Positions 50,595-59,325 of a stretch of 64,000 nt of DNA are shown here, one piece after another. This stretch comes from Candidatus Thermoplasmatota archaeon (GTDB taxonomy: Archaea > Thermoplasmatota > SW-10-69-26 > JACQPN01 > JAJPHT01): the NCBI GenBank assembly GCA_035540375.1, contig DATLGO010000102.1, positions 34,576 to 98,575 on the forward strand. Direction: 5' to 3'. Every line of letters starts with the position of its first letter. Position 1 is the stretch's first letter. The translations under genes were made by a program, and so were the position numbers. The notes beneath the pieces were generated by a model, which made no database searches, was not told the origin of the DNA, and saw only the letters and a list, made by a program, of their open reading frames with translations.

Positions 50595-51337
50595 GCCGCC
50601 CCCTTCCCGGCGGGGACGCCGTCCTGGTCAAGGTCCACGTGGCGGAACTCCCAGAGCTTGAGCGCGCGCATCGTGAGCGTGCCGAACGGGATCGAGAAGA
50701 GCGAGTAGAGGAGGACCCAGTGCGGGAGGATCCACCACGACCCGTGCGTCGCGACGTCGCCGGGGCAGTCGCGCGGGCCAAGGAGCATCCACTGGTCGTT
50801 CCACGGCATCTGGATCGGGATGCCGCACTGCGCGAGCTGATCGACCGGCGCCGTGGGGAAGGTGAGCAGGTAGTGGCCGAGCCACGCGAAGATGGGAATC
50901 ACGACGAGCATGGTGAAAGCCATGGGCTTCATCGTCTGTCCCTGCATCTCCATCTGGTGCTGCATGAGCTCCGGCTGCTGCTCCGTGAGCTTCTTCATGC
51001 GGTACGAGTTGTTCGACTTGCGCGCCTCGCTGAACTCCTTCTGGAACGCGCGCATGATCTCCTGCGTTCGCGCCATCTTCACCCAGTCGGTGAAGAAGTG
51101 GCGGATCACGGTCGTCGTGACGACCATGATGATGGACGCGCCGAAGATGGTGAGCACCGGCGCTTCGCGCCCGAACCCGATGATGGGCTCGAGGACGAAC
51201 CCGACGTACCGGCCGATCTGGGCCGAAAGCTCGGGGTTGAACAGGATGAGGAAGACCGCGCCGAACGTGATGAGCAGGAGGAAGGTGGAGCCCATCGACT
51301 TCGGGGCGGGGGGCGCGACGGGGGCTTTCGAGGCCAT
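50591..51337 (-). CDS. DUF106/EMC3-like membrane protein insertase (YidC superfamily)
   Basis: 248 aa. An N-terminal helix, a helix near residues 62-82, a coiled-coil/cytoplasmic hairpin with RKSNNSYRMKKLTEQQPELM and QMEMQGQTMKPMAFTMLV, and two more helices match archaeal Ylp1/DUF106, the homolog of EMC3 and TMCO1. These insert membrane proteins. It sits between adk and cmk as in many archaea; the usual L34e gene is absent here. Confidence 0.9.
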   Translation of the reverse strand: MASKAPVAPPAPKSMGSTFLLLITFGAVFLILFNPELSAQIGRYVGFVLEPIIGFGREAPVLTIFGASIIMVVTTTVIRHFFTDWVKMARTQEIMRAFQKEFSEARKSNNSYRMKKLTEQQPELMQHQMEMQGQTMKPMAFTMLVVIPIFAWLGHYLLTFPTAPVDQLAQCGIPIQMPWNDQWMLLGPRDCPGDVATHGSWWILPHWVLLYSLFSIPFGTLTMRALKLWEFRHVDLDQDGVPAGKGAA

Positions 51338-51345
51338 GTGCGCAC

Positions 51346-51894
51346 CTACGCGATGGAGCGGATGACCGCGTCGCGCGTCTCGTCGACCTTGCCCTCGTGG
51401 TTGTGGATGGTGTGGACCGTGGCGCCCGTGAGGGTCGCGACGCCCATCGCGGCCATCCGGTTGATGAGCTGGTGCTCCGCGATCGCCGCGACCGAATCCT
51501 CGTCCCGCTTGCGGGTCGCGTCGTTCGTGCGCCGCTTCGCGATCTCCTCCGGCGTCGCCTCGACGAGGATGATCTGCTTGGGGTTGAGCTGCTGGACGAC
51601 CCAGGCCGGAAGGCCAGGGAGGTACCCGCGGGGGGTCTTGATCGTGCAGTGCGTGTCCACGATGACGTCGCCCATCGCGGCGATGGCCTCGGCGGCCTTC
51701 ACCTGGATGTCCCGCTGCACGGCCGGGTCCAGCCGGCGCATCTCGTCGCGGTCCTTCACGAGGCCGCGGGCGACGGCGACGTTAAACATCTCCGTGCCGT
51801 ACACGACGACCTTGTAGCCCTTGTGCTTCCGGGCGGCCTCGATGACGGTGCTCTTCCCCACGCCGGGGACACCCGTGATGACGACGACTCCCAT
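51346..51894 (-). CDS. adkA: adenylate kinase, archaeal AdkA type
   Basis: 182 aa. P-loop GVPGVGKS (8-15), then YGTEMFNVAVARGLVKDRDE, VDTHCTIKTPRGYLPGLPAW and LVEATPEEIAKRR, as in the trimeric archaeal enzymes. It balances ATP, ADP and AMP. The ATG at 51894 starts the P-loop domain correctly. A TATA box at 51935-51944 gives a leader of about 20 nt. First gene of the adk-emc3-cmk-cbf5 operon. Confidence 0.96.
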   Translation of the reverse strand: MGVVVITGVPGVGKSTVIEAARKHKGYKVVVYGTEMFNVAVARGLVKDRDEMRRLDPAVQRDIQVKAAEAIAAMGDVIVDTHCTIKTPRGYLPGLPAWVVQQLNPKQIILVEATPEEIAKRRTNDATRKRDEDSVAAIAEHQLINRMAAMGVATLTGATVHTIHNHEGKVDETRDAVIRSIA

Positions 51895-51934
51895 GGCCGG
51901 ACCGCTCCTATCGGGGCTTCGCAAGCGGGGGACC

Positions 51935-51944
51935 CTCTATAAGG
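51935..51944 (-). promoter_or_regulatory. TATA box of the adk operon
   Basis: The minus strand reads ccttatagag. The transcript start is expected near 51914, and GGAG lies 10 nt before the ATG. Confidence 0.65.
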
Positions 51945-52061
51945 GTTTGCGCGCGACGAAGCGGGGGAGAGCTCCGCGCGCGACCCACCAAGTCGAGGAG
52001 GGCGCGACCCGCCCTCGCCTGGAGGGGGCGACCCCGCGACCGCGCGGCCGGGCGGGGCCAC

Positions 52062-52069
52062 CTTTTATG
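52062..52069 (+). promoter_or_regulatory. TATA box of the secreted propeller gene
   Basis: cttttatg is centred 27 nt before the ATG at 52093, giving a leaderless mRNA. Confidence 0.65.
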
Positions 52070-52092
52070 CCCTGTCACGCCGCCTCACGGCC

Positions 52093-53340
52093 ATGCGCAC
52101 GAGCCGGCCCGTGATCGCGCTCCTCGCCTTCGCCCTCGTCCTGCCCCTCGCGGCCTACGCCGCGCCCGCGGTCGTGGAAGGCGCGCGCCTCGCGCTTGCG
52201 CCCGCGCGGGTCGGCGCCCCCGACCCCCTCGAATGGCCCGCGGGCGTCGTCTCCGGCGGCGCCGAGCCCACGATCGTCGCCGACAAGTTCGGGAAGTACC
52301 TCTGGATCGGCGACACCTCCGGCATCCGCCGCAGCGCCAACAACGGCTCCTCTTGGACGTTCCTCCGCCCGTTCGACCATGCCTCCGTGTTCGGCGACGG
52401 CTGGACGATCGCGCAGGACGACGCGGGCACCCTGTACGTCGCGACCACGCGCGGTCCCAACCTCATCTTCTCCGCGTCGCGCGACGGCGGCACGACGTGG
52501 TTCAACGCGAACCCCGCGCTCGACGTCGCCCCCATCGCGGACCGACCGTGGCTCGCGGCGCGCGGTCAGGGCGAGGTCATCCTCCTCCAGAACGCCTGGC
52601 CCATCGCCGAGACCTGCGCCCGCTCCGTCGACGGGGGGGCCACGTGGATCGAGCGCGACCCGCTGGGGGTCGGAAACCCGATCGCGGGCGCGATCGCCTA
52701 CGACAACGCGGGCTACGTGTACTGGGCCGAGGAGACCGGCACGATCATCCGGGGCCGCACGTGCCTCGGCCAATGGCTGAAGACCACGCCGTTCCACTCG
52801 ACGATCCGCCCCGGCTATCAGCTCGCCGTCTCGACGGACGGGACGAGCGCCTACGTCGCGGCCTCGCGCGCCGTCGCGGGCTCGCCCGCCTCCTTCGGCC
52901 CGCCGGTCGTCGGCGGCGTGAACTGGACGAACCTCCTGAACCCCGCCCGGAAGCAGCTCGTCCTCGACCACCCCGAAGTGGTGACGAGCGTGTTCGCGAC
53001 CGTGAGCGCGATCGAGGACGAGGTCGCCGTCGCATACTACGGCTCCTCGACCCCGGGCGACCCGCAGCACCGCAACTATGAGGGCAACTGGCACGTGTAC
53101 GTCGCGCGCATCAAGAACTTCTGGTCCGCGACCCCCACCATCACGATCGCCCGCGTCGTGACGAACATGCACAATGGCGAGATCTGCATGGCCGGCACGA
53201 CCTGCACGTCCACCGACCGCGACCTCCTCGATTACTTCGGCATCGACCACGACGTCTACGGCAAGCTCCACGTCGCCTACGGATACGATTGGGGCATCTC
53301 CGGGTCGCAGGTCCGGCACCTCGTGCTGCCGGACCTCTGA
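52093..53340 (+). CDS. secreted sialidase/BNR-like beta-propeller protein
   Basis: 415 aa. Signal peptide about 1-24 (ALLAFALVLPLAAYAAPA). Repeats of the Asp-box/BNR form S-x-D-x-G-x-T-W are clear: SANNGSSWTF, SASRDGGTTWFN and SVDGGATWIE; others are weaker. The fold is probably a six- or seven-blade propeller. No catalytic residues of sialidases are obvious, so binding or structural work is more likely. Two possible Cys pairs (ICMAGTTC). Convergent with the LVIVD lipoprotein gene across 98 bp. Confidence 0.72.
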   Translation: MRTSRPVIALLAFALVLPLAAYAAPAVVEGARLALAPARVGAPDPLEWPAGVVSGGAEPTIVADKFGKYLWIGDTSGIRRSANNGSSWTFLRPFDHASVFGDGWTIAQDDAGTLYVATTRGPNLIFSASRDGGTTWFNANPALDVAPIADRPWLAARGQGEVILLQNAWPIAETCARSVDGGATWIERDPLGVGNPIAGAIAYDNAGYVYWAEETGTIIRGRTCLGQWLKTTPFHSTIRPGYQLAVSTDGTSAYVAASRAVAGSPASFGPPVVGGVNWTNLLNPARKQLVLDHPEVVTSVFATVSAIEDEVAVAYYGSSTPGDPQHRNYEGNWHVYVARIKNFWSATPTITIARVVTNMHNGEICMAGTTCTSTDRDLLDYFGIDHDVYGKLHVAYGYDWGISGSQVRHLVLPDL

Positions 53341-53438
53341 CGCGGTCATCGCAGGCGCGCGCGAGGGGCCCGCCGGGGGACGTCACGGACGACGAGAGGG
53401 ACGCCGAACCCCCGTGCGCGGCGCGCGCCGACCCTTCG

Positions 53439-55109
53439 TCATTCCGCCTTGAATCCGGGAAGCGGCCACGGCTCGGGCGAAACCATCGGCATCGCGGCGT
53501 CGAAGCGGACCGTGTAGAGACCGCTCACGACGTCGTAGATGACCATCGACCCGTCGCGGTGCACCTCGACGTCCATGATCGTGGGAGCGCCGTCGAGCAT
53601 GTACGCGCCGAAGCGGTTCTGGTACACGACCTGCTTCGGATTCTTCTGGAAGCCCGGCTTCGGGCTGACCTCGGTCGGCAGGAATACGCCGATCGAAGGC
53701 ATCGTCGCGAGGGCCTCCGGCGTCGAGACGTCGATCGCCCAGAGGCCGCCGTGGTAGAGGCTCGCGAAGAGCGTGCGGTTCACGAGGCCGATGTAGTGCA
53801 GGCTGTACTGCAGCCCCGCGTCCCAGACGACGTCCACGGGAAGGGTCCAGGCGGAGACGAGCTTCGGCGTCTTCGGGTCCGTCGTGTCGAGGGTGAAGAT
53901 GAGGCAGGTCGGCGTCTTGTCGCGGCGGCCGACGCACTCCTCGCCGAGGAACGTGTAGTGGCGACCGTCCCAGAGGCCGTCGATGGGGAGCGCCTCGTGC
54001 ATGTAGGGCACCTTCGGCGCGGCGTCGCCCGCGCTCGACCACGTCTTCCAGATCGAGACGAACTTCGGGTTCCGCGGGTCGTCGATGTTCACGATGACCA
54101 TCCCGAGCCCGCCATAGGCGAGGTAGAGGAGCGACTCGTTCGTGACGGGGTGCGTGTGGAACGTGCCGTCGTGCATGCCGCCCGCGTACGGGAGGTTCCC
54201 GTCCTGGTAGCGGTACTGCGAGAGGTAGTTGAGCGTCGTGCCGCCCGTCGCGCCGGGGCCCAGCTCGTAGAGCCAGTACGCGCTCGCGGGGATGACGGGG
54301 CCCGTGCTCGGAACGGGCGCGCCGACGGGCGCGGCCGAGGGGTTCGGGACCGCGAGGAGCACGAGCGTCTTCCCCTTGATCTCCGCCGTCTGCACCGAGT
54401 GCCCGCCGTAGACCGGAAGGGGACGGAAGTCCGCGTACGTCGGCTTCGCGGGATCCTTGAGGTCGATGAGCACGATGCCCGACGTGAACGGCACGACGCT
54501 TTCGGGGCCCGCGACCGGCGTCTCGAGGCCCGTGCAGGCATCGCGCCACGCCATGCGCGGCCAGGCCGCGGGGGTCGAAGCTGCGCCGCCGAGGCCCAGC
54601 ATGTCGCCGCCCTTCTCGTCCGGCCCGCCGTCCCACGGGCTCGTCGCGAGGAGCACGAACTTCTGGTCCGGCGTCAGCGACAGGTCGTAGACGTGCGTGT
54701 TCTCCAGGATGAACTCGCCCACCTTCTTCGGGGCCTTCGGGTCCGTGACGTCGCTCACGACGAACGCGACGTCGCTCACGAACGAGTGCACGACGCTCAG
54801 GCGCCGCCCGTCGCGCTCGTTGCCGGACCCGCACGCGTAGCCGCCCGGCGTCCGACCGTGATAATCCGTGATGAGCGGCTCGTAGCCGATGACCTCGAAG
54901 TTCGGCGTCGTCCGGTTCAGGTGGTGCTCCACGTCCCGGTGGTCGTGCCCGTCCGGCTTGTGGACGGCGCGCTCCCACCACGTGAGCCCGTCCTTTCCGA
55001 TCGGCGACGGGCCCGGGTCCTCCGCGATCGGCGGCGCCCCGCCGAGGCAGCCGGTCACGAGGAGGGCGAGGACGACGAGGACGACGCTGAGGGGCCCGGA
55101 GGCGCGCAT
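53439..55109 (-). CDS. LVIVD-repeat-like propeller lipoprotein
   Basis: 556 aa. Lipoprotein signal with lipobox (LSVVLVVLALLVTGC). Blades of the LVIVD type recur: VAFVVSDVTDPKAPKKVGEF, IVLIDLKDPAKPTYADF, MVIVNIDDPRNPKFVSIW, LIFTLDTTDPKTPKLVSAW and LWAIDVSTPEALATMP. These form surface beta-propellers of unknown function. A His-rich stretch (KPDGHDHRDVEHHLN) near residue 55 could bind metal. A TATA box 27 nt before the ATG (55109) marks a leaderless start; the upstream frame is the CGGG array. Downstream of L15 in the place usually taken by secY. Confidence 0.78.
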   Translation of the reverse strand: MRASGPLSVVLVVLALLVTGCLGGAPPIAEDPGPSPIGKDGLTWWERAVHKPDGHDHRDVEHHLNRTTPNFEVIGYEPLITDYHGRTPGGYACGSGNERDGRRLSVVHSFVSDVAFVVSDVTDPKAPKKVGEFILENTHVYDLSLTPDQKFVLLATSPWDGGPDEKGGDMLGLGGAASTPAAWPRMAWRDACTGLETPVAGPESVVPFTSGIVLIDLKDPAKPTYADFRPLPVYGGHSVQTAEIKGKTLVLLAVPNPSAAPVGAPVPSTGPVIPASAYWLYELGPGATGGTTLNYLSQYRYQDGNLPYAGGMHDGTFHTHPVTNESLLYLAYGGLGMVIVNIDDPRNPKFVSIWKTWSSAGDAAPKVPYMHEALPIDGLWDGRHYTFLGEECVGRRDKTPTCLIFTLDTTDPKTPKLVSAWTLPVDVVWDAGLQYSLHYIGLVNRTLFASLYHGGLWAIDVSTPEALATMPSIGVFLPTEVSPKPGFQKNPKQVVYQNRFGAYMLDGAPTIMDVEVHRDGSMVIYDVVSGLYTVRFDAAMPMVSPEPWPLPGFKAE

Positions 55110-55133
55110 GGCCGGCCGATCACGGTGACCCGT

Positions 55134-55139
55134 CAAATA
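55134..55139 (-). promoter_or_regulatory. TATA box of the LVIVD lipoprotein gene
   Basis: The minus strand reads gtatttga, centred 27 nt before the ATG at 55109. Confidence 0.6.
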
Positions 55140-55178
55140 CGTTGTTGGAGACGCTTCGGCAGTCGCGGCGCTGCGGGC

Positions 55179-55442
55179 GCGGGGACCGGGACCGGGTTCC
55201 GGGATTCGGGACCGGGACCGGGACCGGGACCGGGTGCCGGGCGCCGGGAGCCGGGATTCGGGACCGGGCGCCGGGCGTCGGGGTTCGGGACCGGGACCGG
55301 GTGCCGGGCGCCGGGCGGCGGGACCGGGAGCCGGGACCGGGCGCCGGGTGCCGGGCGCCGGGCGTCGGGTCACGGGACCGGGCGCCGGGACCGGGTCCGG
55401 GTCCGGGACCGGGTCCGGGTCCGGGCCCGGGACCGCACCCGG
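55179..55442 (+). repeat. CGGG-spacer array 4 (G-rich strand is plus)
   Basis: The longest array, about 260 bp. CGGG cores with spacers ac, tt, tgc, cgc, agc, att, cgt. Subunits such as gggaccgggaccggg recur. It is followed at 55539 by a REP-like element, the same pair of modules as at 1337-1651 but inverted as a whole. Confidence 0.85.
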
Positions 55443-55538
55443 TCTCGCGCCCAGGTAAGGATGCGCGATGCGGCCGCACCGCTCGAAGGGCGCCGACCGA
55501 ACCAGGGCCCGGGAGGGGGTGCCCTGAAGCGGAGAGAG

Positions 55539-55593
55539 TTCGAGAAAAAAAACGCGGGTCTCGGCGGGGGGTCCAGGGGGCGGAGCCCCCTGG
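55539..55593 (-). repeat. REP-like element, copy 3, inverted
   Basis: ttcgagaaaa... to the hairpin ccagggggc..gccccctgg is the reverse complement of 1337-1387 with few changes. A second hairpin (aggagggggt / accccctcct, about 55607-55630) follows. Confidence 0.8.
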
Positions 55594-55638
55594 TGCGGGG
55601 AGGTGCAGGAGGGGGTGCAAAACCCCCTCCTGCCCGCA

Positions 55639-55695
55639 GGAAAAAATCCCGCCGCTCCATCTTGAACCAGAGGGAGCGGCGGCGGGATTTTTTCC
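55639..55695 (-). terminator. strong hairpin terminator after the ribosomal operon
   Basis: Arms ggaaaaaatcccgccgctcc and its complement (with a 3-nt extra cgg) pair around a 14-nt loop. On the minus strand the stem ends in TTTTTT, 13 nt after the L15 stop. Because both ends are A/T runs it could also work on the plus strand. Confidence 0.75.
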
Positions 55696-55707
55696 GAGGA
55701 CTCGCTG

Positions 55708-56157
55708 TTACTGCTGCACGTCCACCTGTCCGCCGGCTTCCTCGATCTTCTCGGTGGCGCGGGGGCTCGCGGTCGCGATCGTGACCTTGATCGCGTTGCG
55801 AACCTTGCCGCTGCCGAGAAGCTTGTCGAAGCCGAGCTCGGTCAGGTTGACGCTGTAGCCGCCGCCGACCTTCTGGGCCTTGCCGGCCGCGGCCCAGGTG
55901 GCGATGGCCTCGTCCAGTTCCTGCACGTTGATGGGGACGAGGGCGTCCTGGACCTCCACGGGCCGCTTGAACCCGTGCTTGCCCCAGTAGTCGCCGTCCG
56001 TCATCTTCGAGAAGTACTGGACGCGCTTGTGCTTGTGCGCGCCGGCGTTGCCCTTGCCGCCGCGCAGACCCGCGCCACGGCCCTTCTTGCGGCCGCGGCC
56101 GTGTTCGCGCGAGCCGCGGAGCTTCGAGCTTCGGCGCTTCTTGCTGAATCCGACCAT
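55708..56157 (-). CDS. rpl15: 50S ribosomal protein L15 (uL15)
   Basis: 149 aa. The N-terminal Gly/Arg/Lys-rich stretch (RKKGRGAGLRGGKGNAGAHK) and the C-terminal SPRATEKIEEAGGQV are those of archaeal uL15. Last gene of the operon here: a terminator follows, whereas secY is usual at this place. Confidence 0.97.
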   Translation of the reverse strand: MVGFSKKRRSSKLRGSREHGRGRKKGRGAGLRGGKGNAGAHKHKRVQYFSKMTDGDYWGKHGFKRPVEVQDALVPINVQELDEAIATWAAAGKAQKVGGGYSVNLTELGFDKLLGSGKVRNAIKVTIATASPRATEKIEEAGGQVDVQQ

Positions 56158-56159
56158 GC

Positions 56160-56702
56160 TCAGGCCTCCTTCTCGACGCGCTTGCCGACGCCGCGACCGC
56201 GGGCGACGTTGTCGGCCGACACGGTCTCGGGCATCATGCGCTTGATCAGCGTGTTGATCTCCTTACCGCGGTAGCCGAGGCTGCCGCCCACCGTGAAGTG
56301 GCGCTTGATGGCCTCGTAGCCGCCGATCGGCGGGTGGAGACGGAAGTAGAGCTTCGCGTCCTCGCCGAGGTCCTGGAACTTCGCCTTGCCGTCGACGACC
56401 GCCTTCGCGAAGGCGTCGATCGTGGCGTGCTTGCCGCCGGTCGCGTTCTTCACGAATTCGTCCGTGATCGGCTTGTAGCCGGCGACGCGGCCGCGCGCCT
56501 TCATCAGGGAGACGAGGGTCGCGTGGTCGAGCTCGCCGTACGTGACGAAGTCCTTGATCTTCTTGACCATGCCGTCGTGGCTCGGGTCCTTGGGCACGAT
56601 CGCGAGCGTGTTCACGCGGGTGAGGCGGAGCATGCGCATCGTGTCCTGGACGCCGCCGTTGATGTTGACGAGCCCGCGGACGCGGATGATGGCGTACACC
56701 AT
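56160..56702 (-). CDS. rpl30: 50S ribosomal protein L30 (uL30)
   Basis: 180 aa. YAIIRVRGLVNINGGVQDTM and RVNTLAIVPKDPSHDGMVKK start the domain, and FRLHPPIGGYEAIKRHFTVG, GSLGYRGKEINTLIKRM are the archaeal C-terminal extension (bacterial L30 is about 60 aa). A tail of about 15 residues is slightly longer than usual. Two nt separate it from L15. Confidence 0.97.
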   Translation of the reverse strand: MVYAIIRVRGLVNINGGVQDTMRMLRLTRVNTLAIVPKDPSHDGMVKKIKDFVTYGELDHATLVSLMKARGRVAGYKPITDEFVKNATGGKHATIDAFAKAVVDGKAKFQDLGEDAKLYFRLHPPIGGYEAIKRHFTVGGSLGYRGKEINTLIKRMMPETVSADNVARGRGVGKRVEKEA

Positions 56703-56707
56703 TCAGC

Positions 56708-57388
56708 TCACCCGACCACGGGGCCTTCCTTGATCGACAGCCGCTCGGACGTCTGGGGCGTCACGCGGACGACCGACGTGTTCTTGAGCGCGTCGTAGGT
56801 GGCCTTGGCGAAGTTGATCGTCGTCTTGGTCTGGCCGCGGGCGAAGCTCCAGCAGTCCTGGATGCCCGCGAGGCGGAGCACCTGCTTCGGGACGTCGCCC
56901 GTCGCGAGGCCGACGCCCTGCGGCGACGGCTTCAGGATGATCTCCGCGCCGCCCGTCTTGCCCTTGACCTCGAGGGGCACGGTGTGGGGGCGGCGGCAGC
57001 CGCATTCCCACGATCCGCAGCCGCGCCGGATCTCGATGAGGTTGAGCTTGGCGACGTCGATGGCGCGGCGGATCGTCGGGCCCACTTCCTTGCCGCGGGC
57101 CTGGCCGATGCCGACGAGGCCGTCGCGGTTGCCCACGACCGCGGTGACGCGGAAGCGGACGCGGCGACCGGAGTCGGTCATGCGCTGCACCATGTTGACG
57201 TCGATGACGTCGTCCTCGACATTGGGGACGAGGATGTCCACGATCTCGGGCTCGCGCAGGGGAAGCCCCGTGCGCAGGGCCTGGCTCATGCTCGTGATGG
57301 CGCCGGTCTTGACGCGGCGGCCGAGCTCCGTCTTCGGAACCCAGTCGCGCGGGTCGCGGCGGTCATCGTCGCGTCGGTGTCCTACCAT
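56708..57388 (-). CDS. rps5: 30S ribosomal protein S5 (uS5)
   Basis: 226 aa. [20 protein letters not shown], the archaeal insert [11 protein letters not shown] and [20 protein letters not shown] identify uS5. It lies in the decoding fidelity region. Starts 12 nt after the L18 stop. Confidence 0.97.
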   Translation of the reverse strand: MVGHRRDDDRRDPRDWVPKTELGRRVKTGAITSMSQALRTGLPLREPEIVDILVPNVEDDVIDVNMVQRMTDSGRRVRFRVTAVVGNRDGLVGIGQARGKEVGPTIRRAIDVAKLNLIEIRRGCGSWECGCRRPHTVPLEVKGKTGGAEIILKPSPQGVGLATGDVPKQVLRLAGIQDCWSFARGQTKTTINFAKATYDALKNTSVVRVTPQTSERLSIKEGPVVG

Positions 57389-57400
57389 GTTGTTGCCTCC

Positions 57401-58045
57401 TTACTCGGGGGTCTTCGCCTTCTTCTCGCCGGCGGGCTTCGCGCCCTTGCCGGCTGCCGGGTTGCCCTTCGCCGCGGGAGCGGGAGCGGCGCCCTTCTTG
57501 TCGCCGCCCTTCTTCTTCGGCGCCTCCTTCTTGGGAGGCAGGGGCTTGCCGACGATCTTCTCGTAGGTCGTGGCGAAGGCTGCCGCGACCTCCGGCTTGT
57601 TGAGATGCTCGCCGCGGGCGCGCGCGTCCTCGGGGAGGACGTCCGCGCCGTGCGGCACGTTGATCCCGCTCTCGACGAGGCCCTTGAGGGCCGCGAAGAG
57701 GCGGCCGCCCTTCTGGGGGACGGCGCGGCCGATGTCGAGGACCGCGTCCTCGATGCCGGCCTGCTTCGCGCGCTTGCCGGCAAGGAGGCCGGCGAGGTAC
57801 GCGGCGGGAAGGTTCGCCGTGGCGCCCTTCCAGCCGTGCTCCGCGAGCTCGCGCGCCTCCGCCTGGGCGACGACGACGTCGCCGCCGTTCGCGAAGTTCA
57901 CGAACTGGATCGTGACGTTCTTGAGCGACTGGCGGACGACCGCGCGCGTCTTGCCGCTCTTCACGAGCGCGAGGCGCGTGCGGTAGTCGGTCTTGCCCTC
58001 GCGGCGGCGCCGGAAGGGGACTCGGTAAAGGGGTCCGTGGGCCAT
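57401..58045 (-). CDS. rpl18: 50S ribosomal protein L18 (uL18) with Lys/Ala-rich tail
   Basis: 214 aa. YRVPFRRRREGKTDYRTRLA, LLAGKRAKQAGIEDAVLDIG and ESGINVPHGADVLPEDARAR match archaeal uL18, the 5S rRNA binder. The last 45 or so residues are a Lys/Ala/Pro extension, probably disordered and rRNA-binding. Confidence 0.97.
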   Translation of the reverse strand: MAHGPLYRVPFRRRREGKTDYRTRLALVKSGKTRAVVRQSLKNVTIQFVNFANGGDVVVAQAEARELAEHGWKGATANLPAAYLAGLLAGKRAKQAGIEDAVLDIGRAVPQKGGRLFAALKGLVESGINVPHGADVLPEDARARGEHLNKPEVAAAFATTYEKIVGKPLPPKKEAPKKKGGDKKGAAPAPAAKGNPAAGKGAKPAGEKKAKTPE

Positions 58046-58049
58046 GGGA

Positions 58050-58595
58050 TCATTCCTCCTTCTTCGGCTTCTTCGCCGCCTTCTTCGCGGCCTTCGCGGG
58101 CTTCGCGGCCTTCGCGGGCGCGGGCGCGGCCGGGGCCGTCGCCTCGCCCTTGAGGACGCCGTCCGTGCGCAGGTGCGAGAGGAGGTGGTTGCGGCTGCGG
58201 AAGCTGCCGCCCTTCGCCTTGAGGTAGTACTTGCGGTACTGCGCGGGCGTGATCTCCTTCGCGTCGCGGAGGCCCTTCAGGACCTCGCGCTGCGGGCGGA
58301 TGGTCTGGATCCAGCGGCGCTTGCGGGGGTCGCGCGCGCCGGAGGCGCCCTTGCGCGAGCCGGGCCCGCGGCGGCGGCCGCTCTCCTTCTGGATCGCGAT
58401 CTTGTTGGCGCGGGCGCGCGAGACGCCCTGCGCCTGGAGCGCGCGGATCGTGCCCTTGTGGACGAGCTTGCGCACGTCCGCGCGGGTCACGGCCTCCGCG
58501 ACGTCGTCGGCGTGGAGCGGGTCGATCCATACGCGCGTCTGGCCGACGCCGAGGATCTCGCTCGCGAGGCGCACCTGGTTCCTCAGGTCCGTCAT
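58050..58595 (-). CDS. rpl19e: 50S ribosomal protein L19e (eL19)
   Basis: 181 aa. DLRNQVRLASEILGVGQTRV, RKLVHKGTIRALQAQGVSRA and GRRRGPGSRKGASGARDPRK are diagnostic of eL19. The C-terminal about 30 residues are a Lys/Ala repeat tail (AKAAKPAKAAKKAAKKPKK), longer than in many archaea. Confidence 0.97.
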   Translation of the reverse strand: MTDLRNQVRLASEILGVGQTRVWIDPLHADDVAEAVTRADVRKLVHKGTIRALQAQGVSRARANKIAIQKESGRRRGPGSRKGASGARDPRKRRWIQTIRPQREVLKGLRDAKEITPAQYRKYYLKAKGGSFRSRNHLLSHLRTDGVLKGEATAPAAPAPAKAAKPAKAAKKAAKKPKKEE

Positions 58596-58597
58596 GT

Positions 58598-59320
58598 TCA
58601 GGTCCTCCGGGGGTTGAGGACGCGGATGCCCTTCTCGGCCGCCGCGGACTCGATGAGCTTGCGCTTCCGGCCGCCGACGGTGCCGCCGATGCGGGCCGCC
58701 TGCGTCTTCGGGTCGATCTTCGCGAGCTCGTCCGGGTTGTGGACGAGGACCTCGGCGAAGCCGCTCGGGTGCAGGCCGCGCGTCAGAACCGGCGAGGCGT
58801 AGCCGATCTTCACACGGGGCGGGCGGTAGTTGAAGCCGCGGCGCTGCTTGTTGAGGCCGCCGCGGGGGCGCCTCCAGGCGTCGTCGAGCTTCTTGTAGCG
58901 GAACCAGTGGTACTTCTTGAAGCCGGGTTCCGTCGCCTTGCGGATGGCGCGGATCGCGAGCGTCTTCACGACCTCCTCGGAGAGCTGGGCCTTGATCTTC
59001 GGAGCGTAGGCGGCCTCGGCCTCGACGACCTCGACCTTCTCCTCACGCTTGGCCTTCTTCGGCTTCTCGACCGCGGCCTCCTCCTTGCGGGGGGCCTCGA
59101 CGACCTCGATCTCGCCCTTCGCGCCCTCGGGCGTCGCGAGACCCTTCACGATGGCCTCCGCGGTCTTGCGCCCGATGCCCTTCTCGACGAGCTCGTCCGC
59201 GGTCGCGGCCTGGAGCTTCTCGACGCTGTCGTAGCCGGCGTCGTAAAGCTTCTCCGCGGTCTTGGGACCGACGCCGGGAAGCTTCGAGACCTTCTCGATG
59301 AACTCTTCCTTGCCAGCCAT
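58598..59320 (-). CDS. rpl32e: 50S ribosomal protein L32e (eL32) with N-terminal helix-hairpin-helix domain
   Basis: 240 aa, about 110 longer than the core family. Residues 1-60 form an HhH unit (LPGVGPKTAEKLYDAGYDSV, KGIGRKTAEAIVKGL), then a charged linker (62-105), then the eL32 core (KYHWFRYKKLDDAWRRPRGG, YRPPRVKIGYASP, NPRRT). HhH binds nucleic acid backbones and may reach rRNA or DNA. A similar HhH closes the S3 gene at the right edge. Confidence 0.96.
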   Translation of the reverse strand: MAGKEEFIEKVSKLPGVGPKTAEKLYDAGYDSVEKLQAATADELVEKGIGRKTAEAIVKGLATPEGAKGEIEVVEAPRKEEAAVEKPKKAKREEKVEVVEAEAAYAPKIKAQLSEEVVKTLAIRAIRKATEPGFKKYHWFRYKKLDDAWRRPRGGLNKQRRGFNYRPPRVKIGYASPVLTRGLHPSGFAEVLVHNPDELAKIDPKTQAARIGGTVGGRKRKLIESAAAEKGIRVLNPRRT

Positions 59321-59325
59321 TCAGC

